This document shows, piece by piece, positions 8,322-22,205 of a stretch of DNA of 64,000 bases (position 1 is its first letter; each line of letters starts with the position of its first letter). Source of the stretch: CAXSEF01 sp050920955 (lineage in GTDB: Bacteria > Pseudomonadota > Alphaproteobacteria > Acetobacterales > Acetobacteraceae); the NCBI GenBank assembly GCA_050920955.1, contig JBPBQS010000204.1, positions 1 through 64,000 on the forward strand, read 5' to 3'. The translations under genes were made by a program, and so were the position numbers. The notes below the pieces were generated by a model. The model made no database searches. It was given only the letters and a program-made list of their open reading frames with translations, and was not told where the DNA came from.

Positions 8322-9725
8322 CTACGCCGAGAGCCTGGTCTCCGCCGCCACCCGCACCGTCCCCCGCAGCAGCGCCGCTAGGAATCCCCGTCCCCACGCG
8401 ACCGCCGACGTCCCCTCGATCGCCCCCCACAACGCCTGCCACCGCTCCTGCCGCTCCCCCAGCGACATCGACAACGCAGCGTCCAGCGCATCCGCCAGCT
8501 CGTCCGGATCGTGCGGGTTGACCAGCAGCGCCGCCGTCAGCTGGTGCGCCGCGCCGGCAAACCGCGACAGCACGAGCACGCCCGGATCCTGCGGGTCCTG
8601 CGCCGCGACATACTCCTTCGCCACGAGGTTCATCCCGTCGCGCAACGGCGTGACGTAGCCCACCCGCGCCTCGCGCATGAACCCCGCCATCTGGTCCCGC
8701 GACCCGCCGTGCGCCAGCAGCCGCAGCGGCGTCCAGTCCGCCTCGCCCCACTCCGAGTTGATCGCCCCCGCCTCGTGGTCGATCGCCAGCCGCAGGTCGC
8801 GATACGCCGATACGTCCTTTCGGCTCTCGGCCGCGATCTGCAGCAGCGTCGCACGCCTGCGCCAGTCCGGCCGCGTCTCCAGCAGCCTGCGGAACCCGGC
8901 AAGACGCTGCAGCAGCCCTTTGGTCGGATCCATCCTGTCCACGCCGAGCACGAGCCTCTGCCCCTGCAGGCTGCGCCTGAGCCGCTCCGTTGCCGGCGTG
9001 CGCCACGCCTCGTCCGCGGTCCGCGCGAAATCGCGCGCGTCGATCTCCACCGGGAACGCGCCAAGCCTGACATGGCGATCCGCCACCCGCAGCCCCCCGT
9101 CGACGCGCACGGCCCCACCAAGCCGCTGGGCCGCACTGGCGAAGTTCTCCACGTCGTTGGCCGTCTGGAACCCGACCAGATCGGCCGCGAGCAGATCGCG
9201 CACCAGCGCCCCGGCCTCGGGCACGCTGGCCAGCATGTCCGGTCCGGGGAAGGGGATGTGCAGGAAGAAGCCGATCGGCGCGCGCACGCCCCGCGCCCGC
9301 AGCATCGCCGGCATGGCCATCAAGTGGTAGTCGTGCACCCAGATCACGTCGGTCGGCCGCAGCAGCGGCACCAGCGCCTCGCTCAGCCGCTCGTTGACCT
9401 GCCGGTACACGCCCGCCGCGCGACGGTCATAGACCATGTGCTCCGGCATCGAGTGCAGCAGCGGCCAGAGCGTGCCATTGGAGAAATCGTTGTAGTAACG
9501 CTCGTGCTCATCGCGGGTGAGATCGACCGTGGCGTACTGGATCGCCCCATCGGTCACGGTACCGACTTGGCGCGGCGTGTCGTCGCTGACCTTGCCGCTC
9601 CAGCCGAACCAGACCCCGCCGCGCCGCTGCATCAACCCGTGCAGCGCCACGGCGAGGCCGCCGGCCTGGGCGCCCGCGCCGCTCGGCACGGGAACCCGGT
9701 TCGAGACGACGACGATCCGGTTCAT
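8322..9725 (-). CDS. otsA: Trehalose-6-phosphate synthase OtsA
   Basis: OtsA makes trehalose-6-phosphate from UDP-glucose and glucose-6-phosphate. This 467-residue GT20 enzyme has the expected length and motifs: VVVSNRVP at residues 5-12, a GGLA loop, VWFGWSG, VIWVHDYHLMAMP, FFLHIPFPGPD, GVDRMDPTKGL and a donor-binding VLSRFAGAAHQLT near the C-terminus. Its ATG overlaps the treY stop as ATGA, making it the last gene of the trehalose block. No otsB phosphatase gene is in the window, so dephosphorylation must be encoded elsewhere or done by another enzyme. Confidence 0.95.
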   Translation of the reverse strand: MNRIVVVSNRVPVPSGAGAQAGGLAVALHGLMQRRGGVWFGWSGKVSDDTPRQVGTVTDGAIQYATVDLTRDEHERYYNDFSNGTLWPLLHSMPEHMVYDRRAAGVYRQVNERLSEALVPLLRPTDVIWVHDYHLMAMPAMLRARGVRAPIGFFLHIPFPGPDMLASVPEAGALVRDLLAADLVGFQTANDVENFASAAQRLGGAVRVDGGLRVADRHVRLGAFPVEIDARDFARTADEAWRTPATERLRRSLQGQRLVLGVDRMDPTKGLLQRLAGFRRLLETRPDWRRRATLLQIAAESRKDVSAYRDLRLAIDHEAGAINSEWGEADWTPLRLLAHGGSRDQMAGFMREARVGYVTPLRDGMNLVAKEYVAAQDPQDPGVLVLSRFAGAAHQLTAALLVNPHDPDELADALDAALSMSLGERQERWQALWGAIEGTSAVAWGRGFLAALLRGTVRVAAETRLSA

Positions 9726-12526
9726 CAGACCTCCAGCACCGCCACCGGCAGGCCCGCCAGCACGTCGGACACCGCCAGCCTGCCGGCCGCCGCCGCCACG
9801 TCCTGCGCCCTGCCATCCAGGACGTTCCTGGCCCCACCTTCACCGAGGCTACGCGGCAGGAGTATGGCGGTTCCCCCCCACGCCCCCGGCTCGACCAGCG
9901 GCGTCGCTCCCACCCCCGCCGCGACCGAGAGCCGCGTCACCACGACGATGGCCGCGCGCTCCCCTTCGGTGCGTGCGAACGCGAGGACGTGATCTGCCAG
10001 CGGCCCCTCCACCTTGAGCGGCACGTAGGCCCCCGTGGCGAACAGCTCCGGCGCGCGGGCGCGGAACGCGAGCACGCGCGCGATCACCGCCTGCTTGACC
10101 CGCCCGTCGTGCCAGTCCGCCAGCAGCGCGTCCGGCGCCAGCCCGGCCGCGAGCGACGCCTCGCGCGCCGGGAAGTCCACGGGACGACGGTTGTCCGGAT
10201 CGACCAGCGACAGATCCCAGTACTCCGCCCCCTGGTACAGGTCCGGCACGCCCGGCGCCGTCATGCGCAGCACGCTCTGCGACAGCCCGTTCAGCGCCCC
10301 GGCCGGGGCGATGCGCGCCACCAGCGCCGCGATCTCGCGCCCGACGTGCGAGGCCCGCTCCGGATCGAGCACGCCCGCCAGGAAGTCGCGGCACGCCTGC
10401 TCGTAGGCCTCGTTCGGCACCGACCAGCCCGAGCGCCGCTTGCCCTCGCGCAGCGCCTTCTCCAGCCACCCCTCGACGCGCGTGCGCAGCGCCGCCAGCC
10501 CGTCCGCGTCCTGCGGGTCGAGGTCGAGCGGCCAGGCGCCGACCAGCGTCTGGTAGATCATCAGCTCGTCGCAGGCATCCGGCGCCGCCCCGTCCTCGAG
10601 ATCGCGCTTCAGGGACGCGTTGAGCCTGGTCCAGCGGGTGATCGCCGCCTCCCACTCGCCGGGGATCTCCGACAGTACGGCGAGGCGGATGCGGTTGTCC
10701 TCGCCGCGCTTGTGGTCGTGGGTCGCGGTCGCCAGCAGGGCGCGCGGAAACCGCTTCTGCCGTTCCTTGTTGATCGCGTGGAAGCCGGCAGGCGTAAGCG
10801 CGAACTGCGACGGCTCGCTGCCGACCTCGTTGCGCGAGATCAGCCGCCCGAAACGATAGAACGCAGTGTCCTCGACCGACTTCGCCGCCGTCGGCGACGA
10901 AAGCTGCTGGAACCGCACCATCGCGCGCAGCCGCTCGTTGCGCCGGCTGCCCGCGGGCACGCTGCGCAGATCCTCGCCCGACAGCCACCCCGCCACCAGA
11001 TCGAGCAGCCTGGTGCCCGTCGCCGGCACGGTCCGCCTGGCGCCGGCAATCGCCCAGTCCATCGCCTGCTTGTCGGTCTCGCTCAGCCCGCCCGGCCCGG
11101 CATAGACGCGATACACCCGGAAGTGCACCAGGATCTCGGTCAGCACGCGCTGGATCGCGGTGACCGTGTAGTCGCGTGTCTTCAGGTCGCGCCGCGCGAT
11201 GCGGTGCAGCGCCACCGAGGTCGCATACAGCTCCGACGCCAGGCTCTCGCGCAGGATCTGCCGTCGCGCCGTGCGCGCCTCCTCCTCGAAATGCCCGGTG
11301 CGCCCGGTCTGCGCGCTCCACATCTCGGTCAGCGGCGCCTCGCCCGCCGGGTCGTGCAGCACGGCGGCAACATCGTTCATGAAGTCGTAGCCGGTGGTTC
11401 CGTCCGTCAGCCAGTCCGTCGCCAGCCGCTCGTGCGTGGCCAGGATCTTCTCGATCCAGATCACCGGCTGCGCGTGCGACAGCCCCGCCGGCCGCTGCGC
11501 CGTCAGCGCGTCGAGCCTGCGGCGCAGCTTGCGGCAGTACTCGCGCGGCGCCGCCAGGCCGTCGACGTGGTCGATGCGCAGCCCGTCGATCAGCCCCTCG
11601 GCGTACAGCGCGAACACCGTCTCGTGCGTCGCGTCGAACACCGGCGCCAGCTCGGCACGGATGCCCGCGAGCCCGTTGACGTCGAAGAACCTGCGCCAGT
11701 TGATCTCGTCCGACGCCGCCCGCCACCACGCCAGCCGGTAGTTCTGCCGCTCCAGCAGCCGGTGCAGCCGGTCGCGCCCCGCCGGGTCCTTCGCGTCGTA
11801 GCCGCGCAGCGCCTCGTGCGTGGCCCGCACGTTCTCCGGCAGCCGCAGCGCCTCGTGCAGCTCGCCCGCCGCGGCGCGCATCTCGGCGCGGTTGCCTGTC
11901 GGCAGGTCGGCGAACGCGCGCGCCACCTCCTCGAGCTGCCCGCCCTCGGTGAGCAGCACCGCCGCATAGTCGCGCGGGCTGACCGGGAAGCGGTTGCCGA
12001 AATAGTCGACGTAGAGCTTGCCCGCCGCCTCGTCGAGGTTGAGCGTCAGCTCGCCCGCCTCCAGCGCCTCGCCGTAAGCGCTGCCCAGGAACGGCGCCAG
12101 CATCCGCCCGCGCAGCGTGGGATCGGGCGGATCCCAGTCGATGTCGAACGTCTCGGCATACGGGCTGGCGCGCCCCCACTCCAGCACGTCCTGCCACCAG
12201 GCGTTCTCGCCGGTGCCGACGCCCATGTGGTTTGGCACGATGTCCAGGATCAGCCCCATGCCGTGGCGCCGCAGCTCGGCGACCATGCGCTCCAGCGCCG
12301 GCCGCCCGCCCAGCTCCGGGTTGATGCTGTTGTGGTCGATGATGTCGTAGCCGTGCGTCGACCCCTTGCGGGCCTGCAGCAGCGGCGAGGCGTACAGGTG
12401 GCTGACGCCCAGGCTGTCGAAATACGGAACGAGCGCCGCCGCGTCGTCCATGGTGAAATCCTTGTGGAACTGCAGCCGTGCCGTCGCCGACAGCGGCTTC
12501 ATCTCCCGGGAGTCGGTCGTGTTCAT
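9725..12526 (-). CDS. treY: Maltooligosyl trehalose synthase TreY
   Basis: TreY isomerises the reducing-end alpha-1,4 bond of maltodextrins to alpha-1,1, leaving a trehalosyl end for TreZ. The 933-residue product starts at MNTTDSREMKPL, and its ATG overlaps the malQ stop as ATGA. GH13 features are clear: YFDSLGVSHLYASPLLQAR, a nucleophile Asp in LIDGLRIDHVDGL, the acid/base Glu in VIWIEKILATHERL, and ATHDHKRGEDNR. TreY-specific inserts give it its large size. Together with treZ it forms the complete TreY-TreZ route. Confidence 0.95.
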   Translation of the reverse strand: MNTTDSREMKPLSATARLQFHKDFTMDDAAALVPYFDSLGVSHLYASPLLQARKGSTHGYDIIDHNSINPELGGRPALERMVAELRRHGMGLILDIVPNHMGVGTGENAWWQDVLEWGRASPYAETFDIDWDPPDPTLRGRMLAPFLGSAYGEALEAGELTLNLDEAAGKLYVDYFGNRFPVSPRDYAAVLLTEGGQLEEVARAFADLPTGNRAEMRAAAGELHEALRLPENVRATHEALRGYDAKDPAGRDRLHRLLERQNYRLAWWRAASDEINWRRFFDVNGLAGIRAELAPVFDATHETVFALYAEGLIDGLRIDHVDGLAAPREYCRKLRRRLDALTAQRPAGLSHAQPVIWIEKILATHERLATDWLTDGTTGYDFMNDVAAVLHDPAGEAPLTEMWSAQTGRTGHFEEEARTARRQILRESLASELYATSVALHRIARRDLKTRDYTVTAIQRVLTEILVHFRVYRVYAGPGGLSETDKQAMDWAIAGARRTVPATGTRLLDLVAGWLSGEDLRSVPAGSRRNERLRAMVRFQQLSSPTAAKSVEDTAFYRFGRLISRNEVGSEPSQFALTPAGFHAINKERQKRFPRALLATATHDHKRGEDNRIRLAVLSEIPGEWEAAITRWTRLNASLKRDLEDGAAPDACDELMIYQTLVGAWPLDLDPQDADGLAALRTRVEGWLEKALREGKRRSGWSVPNEAYEQACRDFLAGVLDPERASHVGREIAALVARIAPAGALNGLSQSVLRMTAPGVPDLYQGAEYWDLSLVDPDNRRPVDFPAREASLAAGLAPDALLADWHDGRVKQAVIARVLAFRARAPELFATGAYVPLKVEGPLADHVLAFARTEGERAAIVVVTRLSVAAGVGATPLVEPGAWGGTAILLPRSLGEGGARNVLDGRAQDVAAAAGRLAVSDVLAGLPVAVLEV

Positions 12527-14538
12527 GCGCTGGTCCTTGGGCCGCCGCGTCGGGCGGTATCGAGCGCGCGCAGCCGTGCCGCGACGCGGGGAGAATCGAG
12601 CAGCGTGGCGGCCTCGCCGGGCAGGCGGCGCTGCCAGTTCGGATGGCCCTCGGTGGTGCCCGGCAGGTTGGGCTGCTCCACCAGCGCGAGCGCGTCCTCC
12701 ACCGGCAGCATGACCAGCTCGCTGGCCGCCCCGCCCACGTGGACGCACGCCGCATCCGCCACCGCGTCGCCATCCTCGTCGCCGGGCGCCGGACCCTGGG
12801 CCGCGCCGCTCGCGGTCATGGCGTCCCACAGCGCCGTGCGGTCGCGCGCCCGCTCGTCGCGCTCCTTGCCCTCGTCGCGCACCAGGTCGAGCTTCGCCCG
12901 CCAGTCGATGTCGCGCCCGCGCCACCACCCCGCCACCGTGGCGAGATCATGCGTCCCGGTCATCGCCGACGCCTCGCGCGTCCAGTGCGCCGGCGCCACG
13001 AATTTTTCCGATTTGTCCCGCTCGAACCACAGCACGCGCATGCCGTCCACGCCCGCATCGCGCAGCCGGTCCTGGAACCCCTCCGGCACCGTCCCGAGGT
13101 CCTCGGCGAGCACGATCGCGCGGTGCCGAAAACTCTCCAGTGCGATCAGCCGCAGCAGGTCCCGCTCCGGGAACTGCAGGTAGGCGCCATCCTTCGAGCC
13201 GGCGCCCTCCGGCACCACCCACAACCGGTGCAGCCCGAGCCCATGGTCGATGCGCACGCCGCCCGCATGGCGCAGCGCGGCGCGCAGCATCTCCAGGTAA
13301 GCACCGTACCCCCGCTGCGCCAGCCCGCGCGGCGAGAACGCCGCCAGCCCCCAGTTCTGCCCGTCCCGGCTCATCAGGTCCGGCGGCGCCCCCACCGTCA
13401 TGCCGAGCAGCGTCTCGTCCTGCCGGCTCCAGCAATGGCTGCCCCCCGGATCCGTCCCCACCGCAAGATCCGAGATCAGCCCGATCGCCATGCCCGCGCG
13501 CTTCGCCGCCGCCTGCGCGTCCGCCAGCCCGCGGTCCGCCGCGAACTGCATGAACGCATGCGCCGTGACCTCCGCCTCGTGCGCCTGCGCGAACGCGCGC
13601 ACCGCCGGCGACTCCGGCGAACGGAACTGCTCCGGCCAGTCGCGCCAGTACCAGGCGTGCCCCTCGGCCAGCATGTGCGCGTGGATCGCCTCGAAGCGCG
13701 CGTGCTCCTCCAGGCTCCCGCCCTCTGCCGCGCGCCACGCCTCGAACGCCGCGCGCGTCGTCGGGTCCATGCCCGCGAACGCATCGCGCAACGCCGCCAG
13801 CCGCTGCCGCCCCGCCACCGGCCAGTCCACCAGGTCTCCCCGCGACAGTGCCCCCGCCGCCTCGCCGCCGAAATCCAGCGGCGCGTGCAGCACGTTCAGC
13901 GCCACCCGGCTCGACGGCGAGTACGGGCTGAACCGGTCCGGATCGGCGGAGAACTGCGCATGCACCGGGCTGATGGTCACCGCATCCGCGCCGTGCCCCG
14001 CCGCATTGCGCACGAACGCGCCGAGCGCCGCGAAATCGCCGATGCCCCCGTCGCCCTCGCGCCGCAGCGCGTACAGCTGCACGGCAATGCCCCACGCCGC
14101 CCGCCCGCCGGTCGCATCGCCCACCGTGAAGCAGCGGCCCGGCGCCACCGCCACCGTCGTGCGCGCCTCGCCGAGCGTGACCTCGTGGTAGCCCGGCTCC
14201 AGGATCGCCGGGATCGTGCAGCCCTCGCCGTCCGCCTCCGCCTGCCCGTCGAAACGCCGCCCGTCCTCCAGCACCATCGCATAGCGCCCCGCCGCCACCG
14301 GCAGCCGGATGCGATGCCCCGCCACTGCCGTGACCAGCGGCGGCAGGCTCCGCCCCGCCTCCACGAGCGCCGCCCGGCTCGCCGCCACGGCGGCGTCGTC
14401 CGCCGCATCCAGGCCCATCGAGCGCAGCACCGCGCGCAGCGTGTCCACGCCGACCGCGTGCTCCTTGCCGAACGCGTCGGTCCAGCGCGGCATCACCCCG
14501 GCGTCGCGCGCCAGCCCATCAAGCGTCGCGTCGCTCAT
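12523..14538 (-). CDS. malQ: 4-alpha-glucanotransferase (amylomaltase) MalQ
   Basis: MalQ transfers maltodextrin chains between acceptors and releases glucose, so it can supply or recycle TreY/TreZ substrates. The 671-residue GH77 protein has a roughly 150-residue N-terminal part, then LYALRREGDGGIGDFAAL, FSPYSPSSR, a nucleophile region GVRIDHGLGLHRLWVVP and the acid/base Glu in IVLAEDLGTVPEGF. GTHDLATVAGWWRG lies near the C-terminus. Start at MSDATLDGL; this ATG overlaps the treZ stop and its own stop overlaps the treY start, so coupling is tight on both sides. Confidence 0.93.
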   Translation of the reverse strand: MSDATLDGLARDAGVMPRWTDAFGKEHAVGVDTLRAVLRSMGLDAADDAAVAASRAALVEAGRSLPPLVTAVAGHRIRLPVAAGRYAMVLEDGRRFDGQAEADGEGCTIPAILEPGYHEVTLGEARTTVAVAPGRCFTVGDATGGRAAWGIAVQLYALRREGDGGIGDFAALGAFVRNAAGHGADAVTISPVHAQFSADPDRFSPYSPSSRVALNVLHAPLDFGGEAAGALSRGDLVDWPVAGRQRLAALRDAFAGMDPTTRAAFEAWRAAEGGSLEEHARFEAIHAHMLAEGHAWYWRDWPEQFRSPESPAVRAFAQAHEAEVTAHAFMQFAADRGLADAQAAAKRAGMAIGLISDLAVGTDPGGSHCWSRQDETLLGMTVGAPPDLMSRDGQNWGLAAFSPRGLAQRGYGAYLEMLRAALRHAGGVRIDHGLGLHRLWVVPEGAGSKDGAYLQFPERDLLRLIALESFRHRAIVLAEDLGTVPEGFQDRLRDAGVDGMRVLWFERDKSEKFVAPAHWTREASAMTGTHDLATVAGWWRGRDIDWRAKLDLVRDEGKERDERARDRTALWDAMTASGAAQGPAPGDEDGDAVADAACVHVGGAASELVMLPVEDALALVEQPNLPGTTEGHPNWQRRLPGEAATLLDSPRVAARLRALDTARRGGPRTSA

Positions 14539-16310
14539 GCGCCCGCGCCGAGGAACACGACCGTGGAGCGCGCCGGCAGCGTGCCGCCCGCAGCCTTCGC
14601 CCCGTCCCCGCCATGGCTCTCGAACACGCACTCTCCCGCCGGCGCCGCGACCTCGACCGACGCCTCGCCCAGGTTCGTCGCCACCACCAGCGTCTCGCCG
14701 TTGCCCATCCGCCACTGCCCCCGCACCGCCTGCGCGCCCAGCGCCTGCGCGCCCTCGCTCACCGCCCCCGGAATGCCCGGCACGATCCGCGCCGCCCGCA
14801 GCGCCAGCAGCCGCTGGTGCAGCGCGAACACCTCGCCGCCATCCTCGCCAGGCTGCGGCACCGACGCGTCGAACGTCGAGTGCGCGTTGGGATCGGGAAT
14901 CCTCTCCCGCGTCTCGGCATTCTGGAACGCCGCGAAGTGCTTGAACTCCTCGCGCCGCCCCGCGCGCACCAGCCCGGCCAGCTCCTCGTTGTGGTCCGTG
15001 AAGAACAGGAACGGCGTGCGGCTCGCGTGCTCCTCGCCCTCGAACAGCATCGGGATCAGCGGCGTGCTCAGCAGCAGTGCCGTGGCCGCCCGCAGCGCCT
15101 CCGGGTCCGCCAGCGCCGCGAGCCGGTCGCCCATCGCGCGGTTGCCGATCTGGTCATGGTTCTGCAGGCAGATGACGAAGCTGGTCGGCGGCAGGTGCCC
15201 GCTCGCCTCGCCCCGCGCCTTGCCCGAATGCGGCGAGGTCTCCCCCTGGTACGAGAACCCCTCGGACAAGGAGCGCGCCAGCAGCCTCGACGCATCCTGA
15301 AAGTCCTCGTAGTACCCCTCGCTCTCCCCGGTGAGCATCACGTGCACGCAGTGGTGCCAGTCGTCCGTCCACTGCGCGTCGAACAGCGCCGAGTCCGGCG
15401 TCGCGCGCAGCAGCTCCGCCGTGTTGAACTCGTTCTCCAGCACCAGGTGCACCTGCCGCCCCGGCTCGGCCGCCGCCCGCAGCGCCCGGCTCAACTGCCC
15501 CAGGAACGCCTGCGGCCGGATCGCGTGCACCGCGTCGAAGCGCAGCCCGTCGATCCTGTACTCCTGCAGCCACATCAGCGCGTTCTGGATGAAGAACTGC
15601 TGCACCGGCTCCTTCTTGAAGTCGATCGCAGCACCCCACGGCGTGTGCTCGCCCTCGTCGAAGAACGTCTCCGCCAGCCCGTGGATGTACGCCCCGTCCG
15701 GCCCGAAGTGGTTGTACACGACGTCGAGCATCACCATCAGCCCGAGCCCGTGTGCCGCATCCACCATCGCCTTGAACGCGTCCGGCGTGCCGTAGGCCTC
15801 GTCCGGCGCATACGGCAGTACCCCGTCGTACCCCCAGTTGTGCGCGCCGGGAAAGTCCGCGACCGGCATCAGCTCGACCGCCGTCACCCCGAGCCGCTTC
15901 AGCTCCGGCAGCATCGCCCGGATGCCGTCGAAGCCACCGCACGTGCCCGGGTGCAGCTCGTACACCACCGCCTCGTGCCACGGCCGCCCCAGCCAGCCGC
16001 CGTTCTCCCACGCGTAGCTGCGCGCGTCCGTGACCACGCTCCAGCCGTGCACGTCGCCGTCCTGCTGGCGCGACGCCGGGTCGGGCATCTCCGTCCCGTC
16101 CTGGGTGCGCAGCCGGTAGCGCGTGCCCGCCGGGCAGCGCACGTCGAGCGCGAACCACCCGTCCCCGGTCTCGTGCATCGGCTGCGGCGCCGCGTCGCGG
16201 ATCACCAGCGACAGCGACCGCGTGGACGGCGCCCAGACGCGGAACCTGGTGCTGCCGTCGGGCTGCACCTGGGCGCCGATCGTGCCGGGATGGCTGAAAG
16301 TCACGCTCAT
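14535..16310 (-). CDS. treZ: Malto-oligosyltrehalose trehalohydrolase TreZ
   Basis: TreZ releases trehalose from the trehalosyl end made by TreY. The 591-residue GH13_10 protein has an N-terminal carbohydrate-binding-like domain (TRFRVWAPSTRSLSLVI), then the barrel: VYELHPGTCGGFDGI, AVELMPVADFPGAHNWGYDG, nucleophile Asp in YRIDGLRFDAVHAI near residue 257, acid/base Glu in LVLENEFNTAELL near 290, and ICLQNHDQIGNRA. The start at MSVTFSHPG is preceded by repeat A3, which separates it from glgB. The stop overlaps the malQ ATG. Confidence 0.95.
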   Translation of the reverse strand: MSVTFSHPGTIGAQVQPDGSTRFRVWAPSTRSLSLVIRDAAPQPMHETGDGWFALDVRCPAGTRYRLRTQDGTEMPDPASRQQDGDVHGWSVVTDARSYAWENGGWLGRPWHEAVVYELHPGTCGGFDGIRAMLPELKRLGVTAVELMPVADFPGAHNWGYDGVLPYAPDEAYGTPDAFKAMVDAAHGLGLMVMLDVVYNHFGPDGAYIHGLAETFFDEGEHTPWGAAIDFKKEPVQQFFIQNALMWLQEYRIDGLRFDAVHAIRPQAFLGQLSRALRAAAEPGRQVHLVLENEFNTAELLRATPDSALFDAQWTDDWHHCVHVMLTGESEGYYEDFQDASRLLARSLSEGFSYQGETSPHSGKARGEASGHLPPTSFVICLQNHDQIGNRAMGDRLAALADPEALRAATALLLSTPLIPMLFEGEEHASRTPFLFFTDHNEELAGLVRAGRREEFKHFAAFQNAETRERIPDPNAHSTFDASVPQPGEDGGEVFALHQRLLALRAARIVPGIPGAVSEGAQALGAQAVRGQWRMGNGETLVVATNLGEASVEVAAPAGECVFESHGGDGAKAAGGTLPARSTVVFLGAGA

Positions 16311-16330
16311 GGGGAGTCTCCGTGTGGGGC

Positions 16331-16460
16331 AAAGCAAGCAAGGTTGAGGCGCTGCCTCAAACTCCGCCAAAGGCTCGCCTTTGGAATCCAGTACCTAAGT
16401 CAGGGGATCAAAGGGTCCTCGGACCCTTTGCGGGTTTGGGCAGAGCCCATGCTTGCCTGC
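16331..16460. repeat. Intergenic palindromic repeat, family A, copy 3
   Basis: This copy sits between glgB and treZ inside the leftward glucan block. Left end AAGCAAGCAAGG, then GTTGAGGCGCTGCCTCAAAC, CTCCGCCAAAGGC, a central CCTAAG, and GCGGGTTTGGGCAGAGCCCA before ATGCTTGCC. Because it lies within a likely operon it could attenuate or terminate part of the transcript upstream of treZ. Confidence 0.85.
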
Positions 16461-16466
16461 CGCCCG

Positions 16467-18759
16467 TCACCCCCCCGCCGGCTCCGCCACCAGGATCACC
16501 GTGGATAGCGGCGGCAGCGTGAGCACCACAGAAGCCGGCTGCTCGTGCGACGCCATGCCCTCGGCCTGGACCCCGCCACCGTTGCCCACGTTGGAGCCGC
16601 CGTACCCCGCCGCGTCGCTGTTCAGCGCCTCGCGCCAGAAGCCCGCCACCGGCACGCCCACCCGGTACCCGTAGCGCGGCACCGGCGTGAAGTTGCACAC
16701 GACGAGCACCGCCGGATCGGCGTCGTCGCCGAGCCGCAGGTAGGCGAACACGCTCTGCTCGGCGTCCTCGCGCACCACCCAGCGGAAGCCGCTCTCCTCC
16801 GTGTCGCGCGCGTGCAGCGCGCGCAGGTCGCGGTAGCGCGCGTTGAGGTCGCGCAGCAGCGCCTGCGCCCCCTTGTGCCGGGGATCGTCGAGCAGGAACC
16901 AGTCCAGCCCGCGGTCGTGGTTCCACTCGCGAACCTGGCCGAACTCCTGGCCCATGAAGATCAGCTTTTTGCCGGGATGCGTCCACATGAAGCCGAGATA
17001 GGCGCGCAGGTTGGCGAACTTCTGCCACTCGTCGCCCGGCATCTTCCCGATCAGCGAGCCCTTGCCGTAGACGACCTCGTCGTGGCTGATCGGCAGCAGG
17101 AACTTCTCGGAGAACGCATACACCAGGCCGAACGTCATCGAGCCGTGGTGCCAGCGGCGGTTGACCGCCTCCTCCTCGATGTAGTGCAGGCTGTCGTGCA
17201 TCCAGCCCATGTTCCACTTGTAGTCGAAGCCGAGCCCGCCCTCGTCCGCCGAGCGCGTGACGCCCGGGAACGCCGTGCTCTCCTCGGCGATCAGCAGCGC
17301 GCCCGGCGCCCGCTCGGCGACCGCGCGGCTGAGGTCCTGGAAGAACGCGATGGACTCGAGGTTCTCGCGCCCGCCGTACTGGTTGGGCACCCACTCGCCC
17401 TGCTTGCGGCTGTAGTCGCGGTACAGCATCGAGGCCACCGCATCGACGCGGATCGCGTCCACATGGAAATGCTCGAGCCAGTGCAGCGCCGAGCCGATCA
17501 TGAACGCGCGGACCTCGTTGCGCCCGAGGTTGTAGATCAGCGTGTTCCAGTCCTGGTGGAACCCCTCGCGCGGATCGGCATGCTCGTACAGCGCCGTGCC
17601 GTCGAAGCGCGCCAGACCGTGCGCGTCCGTCGGGAAATGCGCCGGCACCCAGTCCAGGATCACGCCCACGCCCGCCGCGTGGCAGCGGTCCACGAACAGG
17701 GCGAAGCCCTCCGGCGCACCCATGCGGGCCTGCGGCGCGAACTGCCCGAGCGGCTGGTAGCCCCAGGAGCCGCCGAACGGATGCTCCTGGATCGGCAGCA
17801 GCTCGATGTGCGTGAACCCCATCAGCTTGGCATACGGCACCAGCTTGGCCGCGAGCCGCGTCCAGTCCGCCCCGTTCTCCGAGCCTGGCAGCCACGACGC
17901 GGCATGTACCTCGTACACCGAGATCGGCGAGGACGGCGACTGCGCCGCAGCCCGCCCCTCCATCCACGCGGCGTCGGTCCACGCAGGCGGCGTCGGGTCG
18001 GCCACGATCGAGGCCGTCGCCGGCGGCACCTCGGCGCGCCAGGCGACCGGGTCCGCCTTGAGCGGCAGCACCGTGCCGTTCGGATCGGCGATCTCGTACT
18101 TGTAGATCGTGCCCGCCCCGATGCGCGGCACGAACAGCTCCCACACCCCGGCCTCGTGGCGCAGGCGCATCGGCAGGCGCCGCCCGTCCCACGCGTTGAA
18201 CGGCCCGACCACGGACACCCGACGCGCATTGGGCGCCCACACCGCGAAGCGCACGCCCGGCACGCCCTCGTGCTCGGTGACATGCGCCCCGAGCGCCTTC
18301 GCGATCTCCAGATGCCGCCCCTGCGCGAGCAGATGCACGTCCAGCTCGCCCAGCACCGCGGGGAATGCGTAGGGATCCTCCGTCTCGCGCACCACGCCCG
18401 CGCTGGTGATGCGCAGCAGGTACGGCTCGCCCGACGCCACCGCGCCGACCCAGAACCCGTCGGGATGCTGGCGCGTCAGGCTGCCGATCACCGCCTGCGA
18501 GGCGCGCTCGACGACATCGATGGAGTCCGCGTCCGGCACGAAGGCGCGCACCGACCAGCCGCCCGCCGCACGGTGCGGGCCGAGCACCGCGAACGGATCG
18601 CCGTGCCGCGCATGGACGATCGCCTCCACCGCGCCCGGCTCGACGACCGGGGCGGCAGCGGGCACGTCCGCCGGCGGGGCAGGGGGCTCGGCCACCGTCA
18701 CGGCGACGTCGGTGCCGGGATCGGCGCCGACCTCGAGCGTGCCGGCGTCCTGGGTCTGC

Positions 18760-18767
<8 letters not shown>
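16467..18767 (-). CDS. glgB: 1,4-alpha-glucan branching enzyme GlgB
   Basis: GlgB introduces alpha-1,6 branches into the linear glucan that GlgE makes. The 766-residue protein has two N-terminal beta-sandwich regions (HGDPFAVLGPHRAAGGWSVR; VRFAVWAPNARRVSVVG) and a GH13_9 barrel: GSWGYQPLGQFAP, nucleophile Asp in VDAIRVDAVASMLYRDY near residue 441, acid/base Glu in LLIAEESTAFPGV near 494 and ISHDEVVYGKGS near 559. ATG at 18767 was chosen because GGAGG lies 8 bp upstream, inside the treS end; the genes overlap by 8 bp. A TTG at 18782 is a weaker alternative. Confidence 0.96.
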
Positions 18768-22122
<3,355 letters not shown>

Positions 22123-22205
22123 TCTTGTCCGGGTGTCCGCAGGCTTCGGGCTGTGGGATCGCAGCCCTGGGTTTGGCCAGTCTATAGCGGGGCAGGCGCG
22201 ATCCG

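Noticed and set aside
9989..13183. Plus-strand open frame of about 1060 codons opposite treY and malQ
   Set aside because: Arg/Pro/His-rich shadow of two well-supported minus-strand genes; no domain-like pattern.
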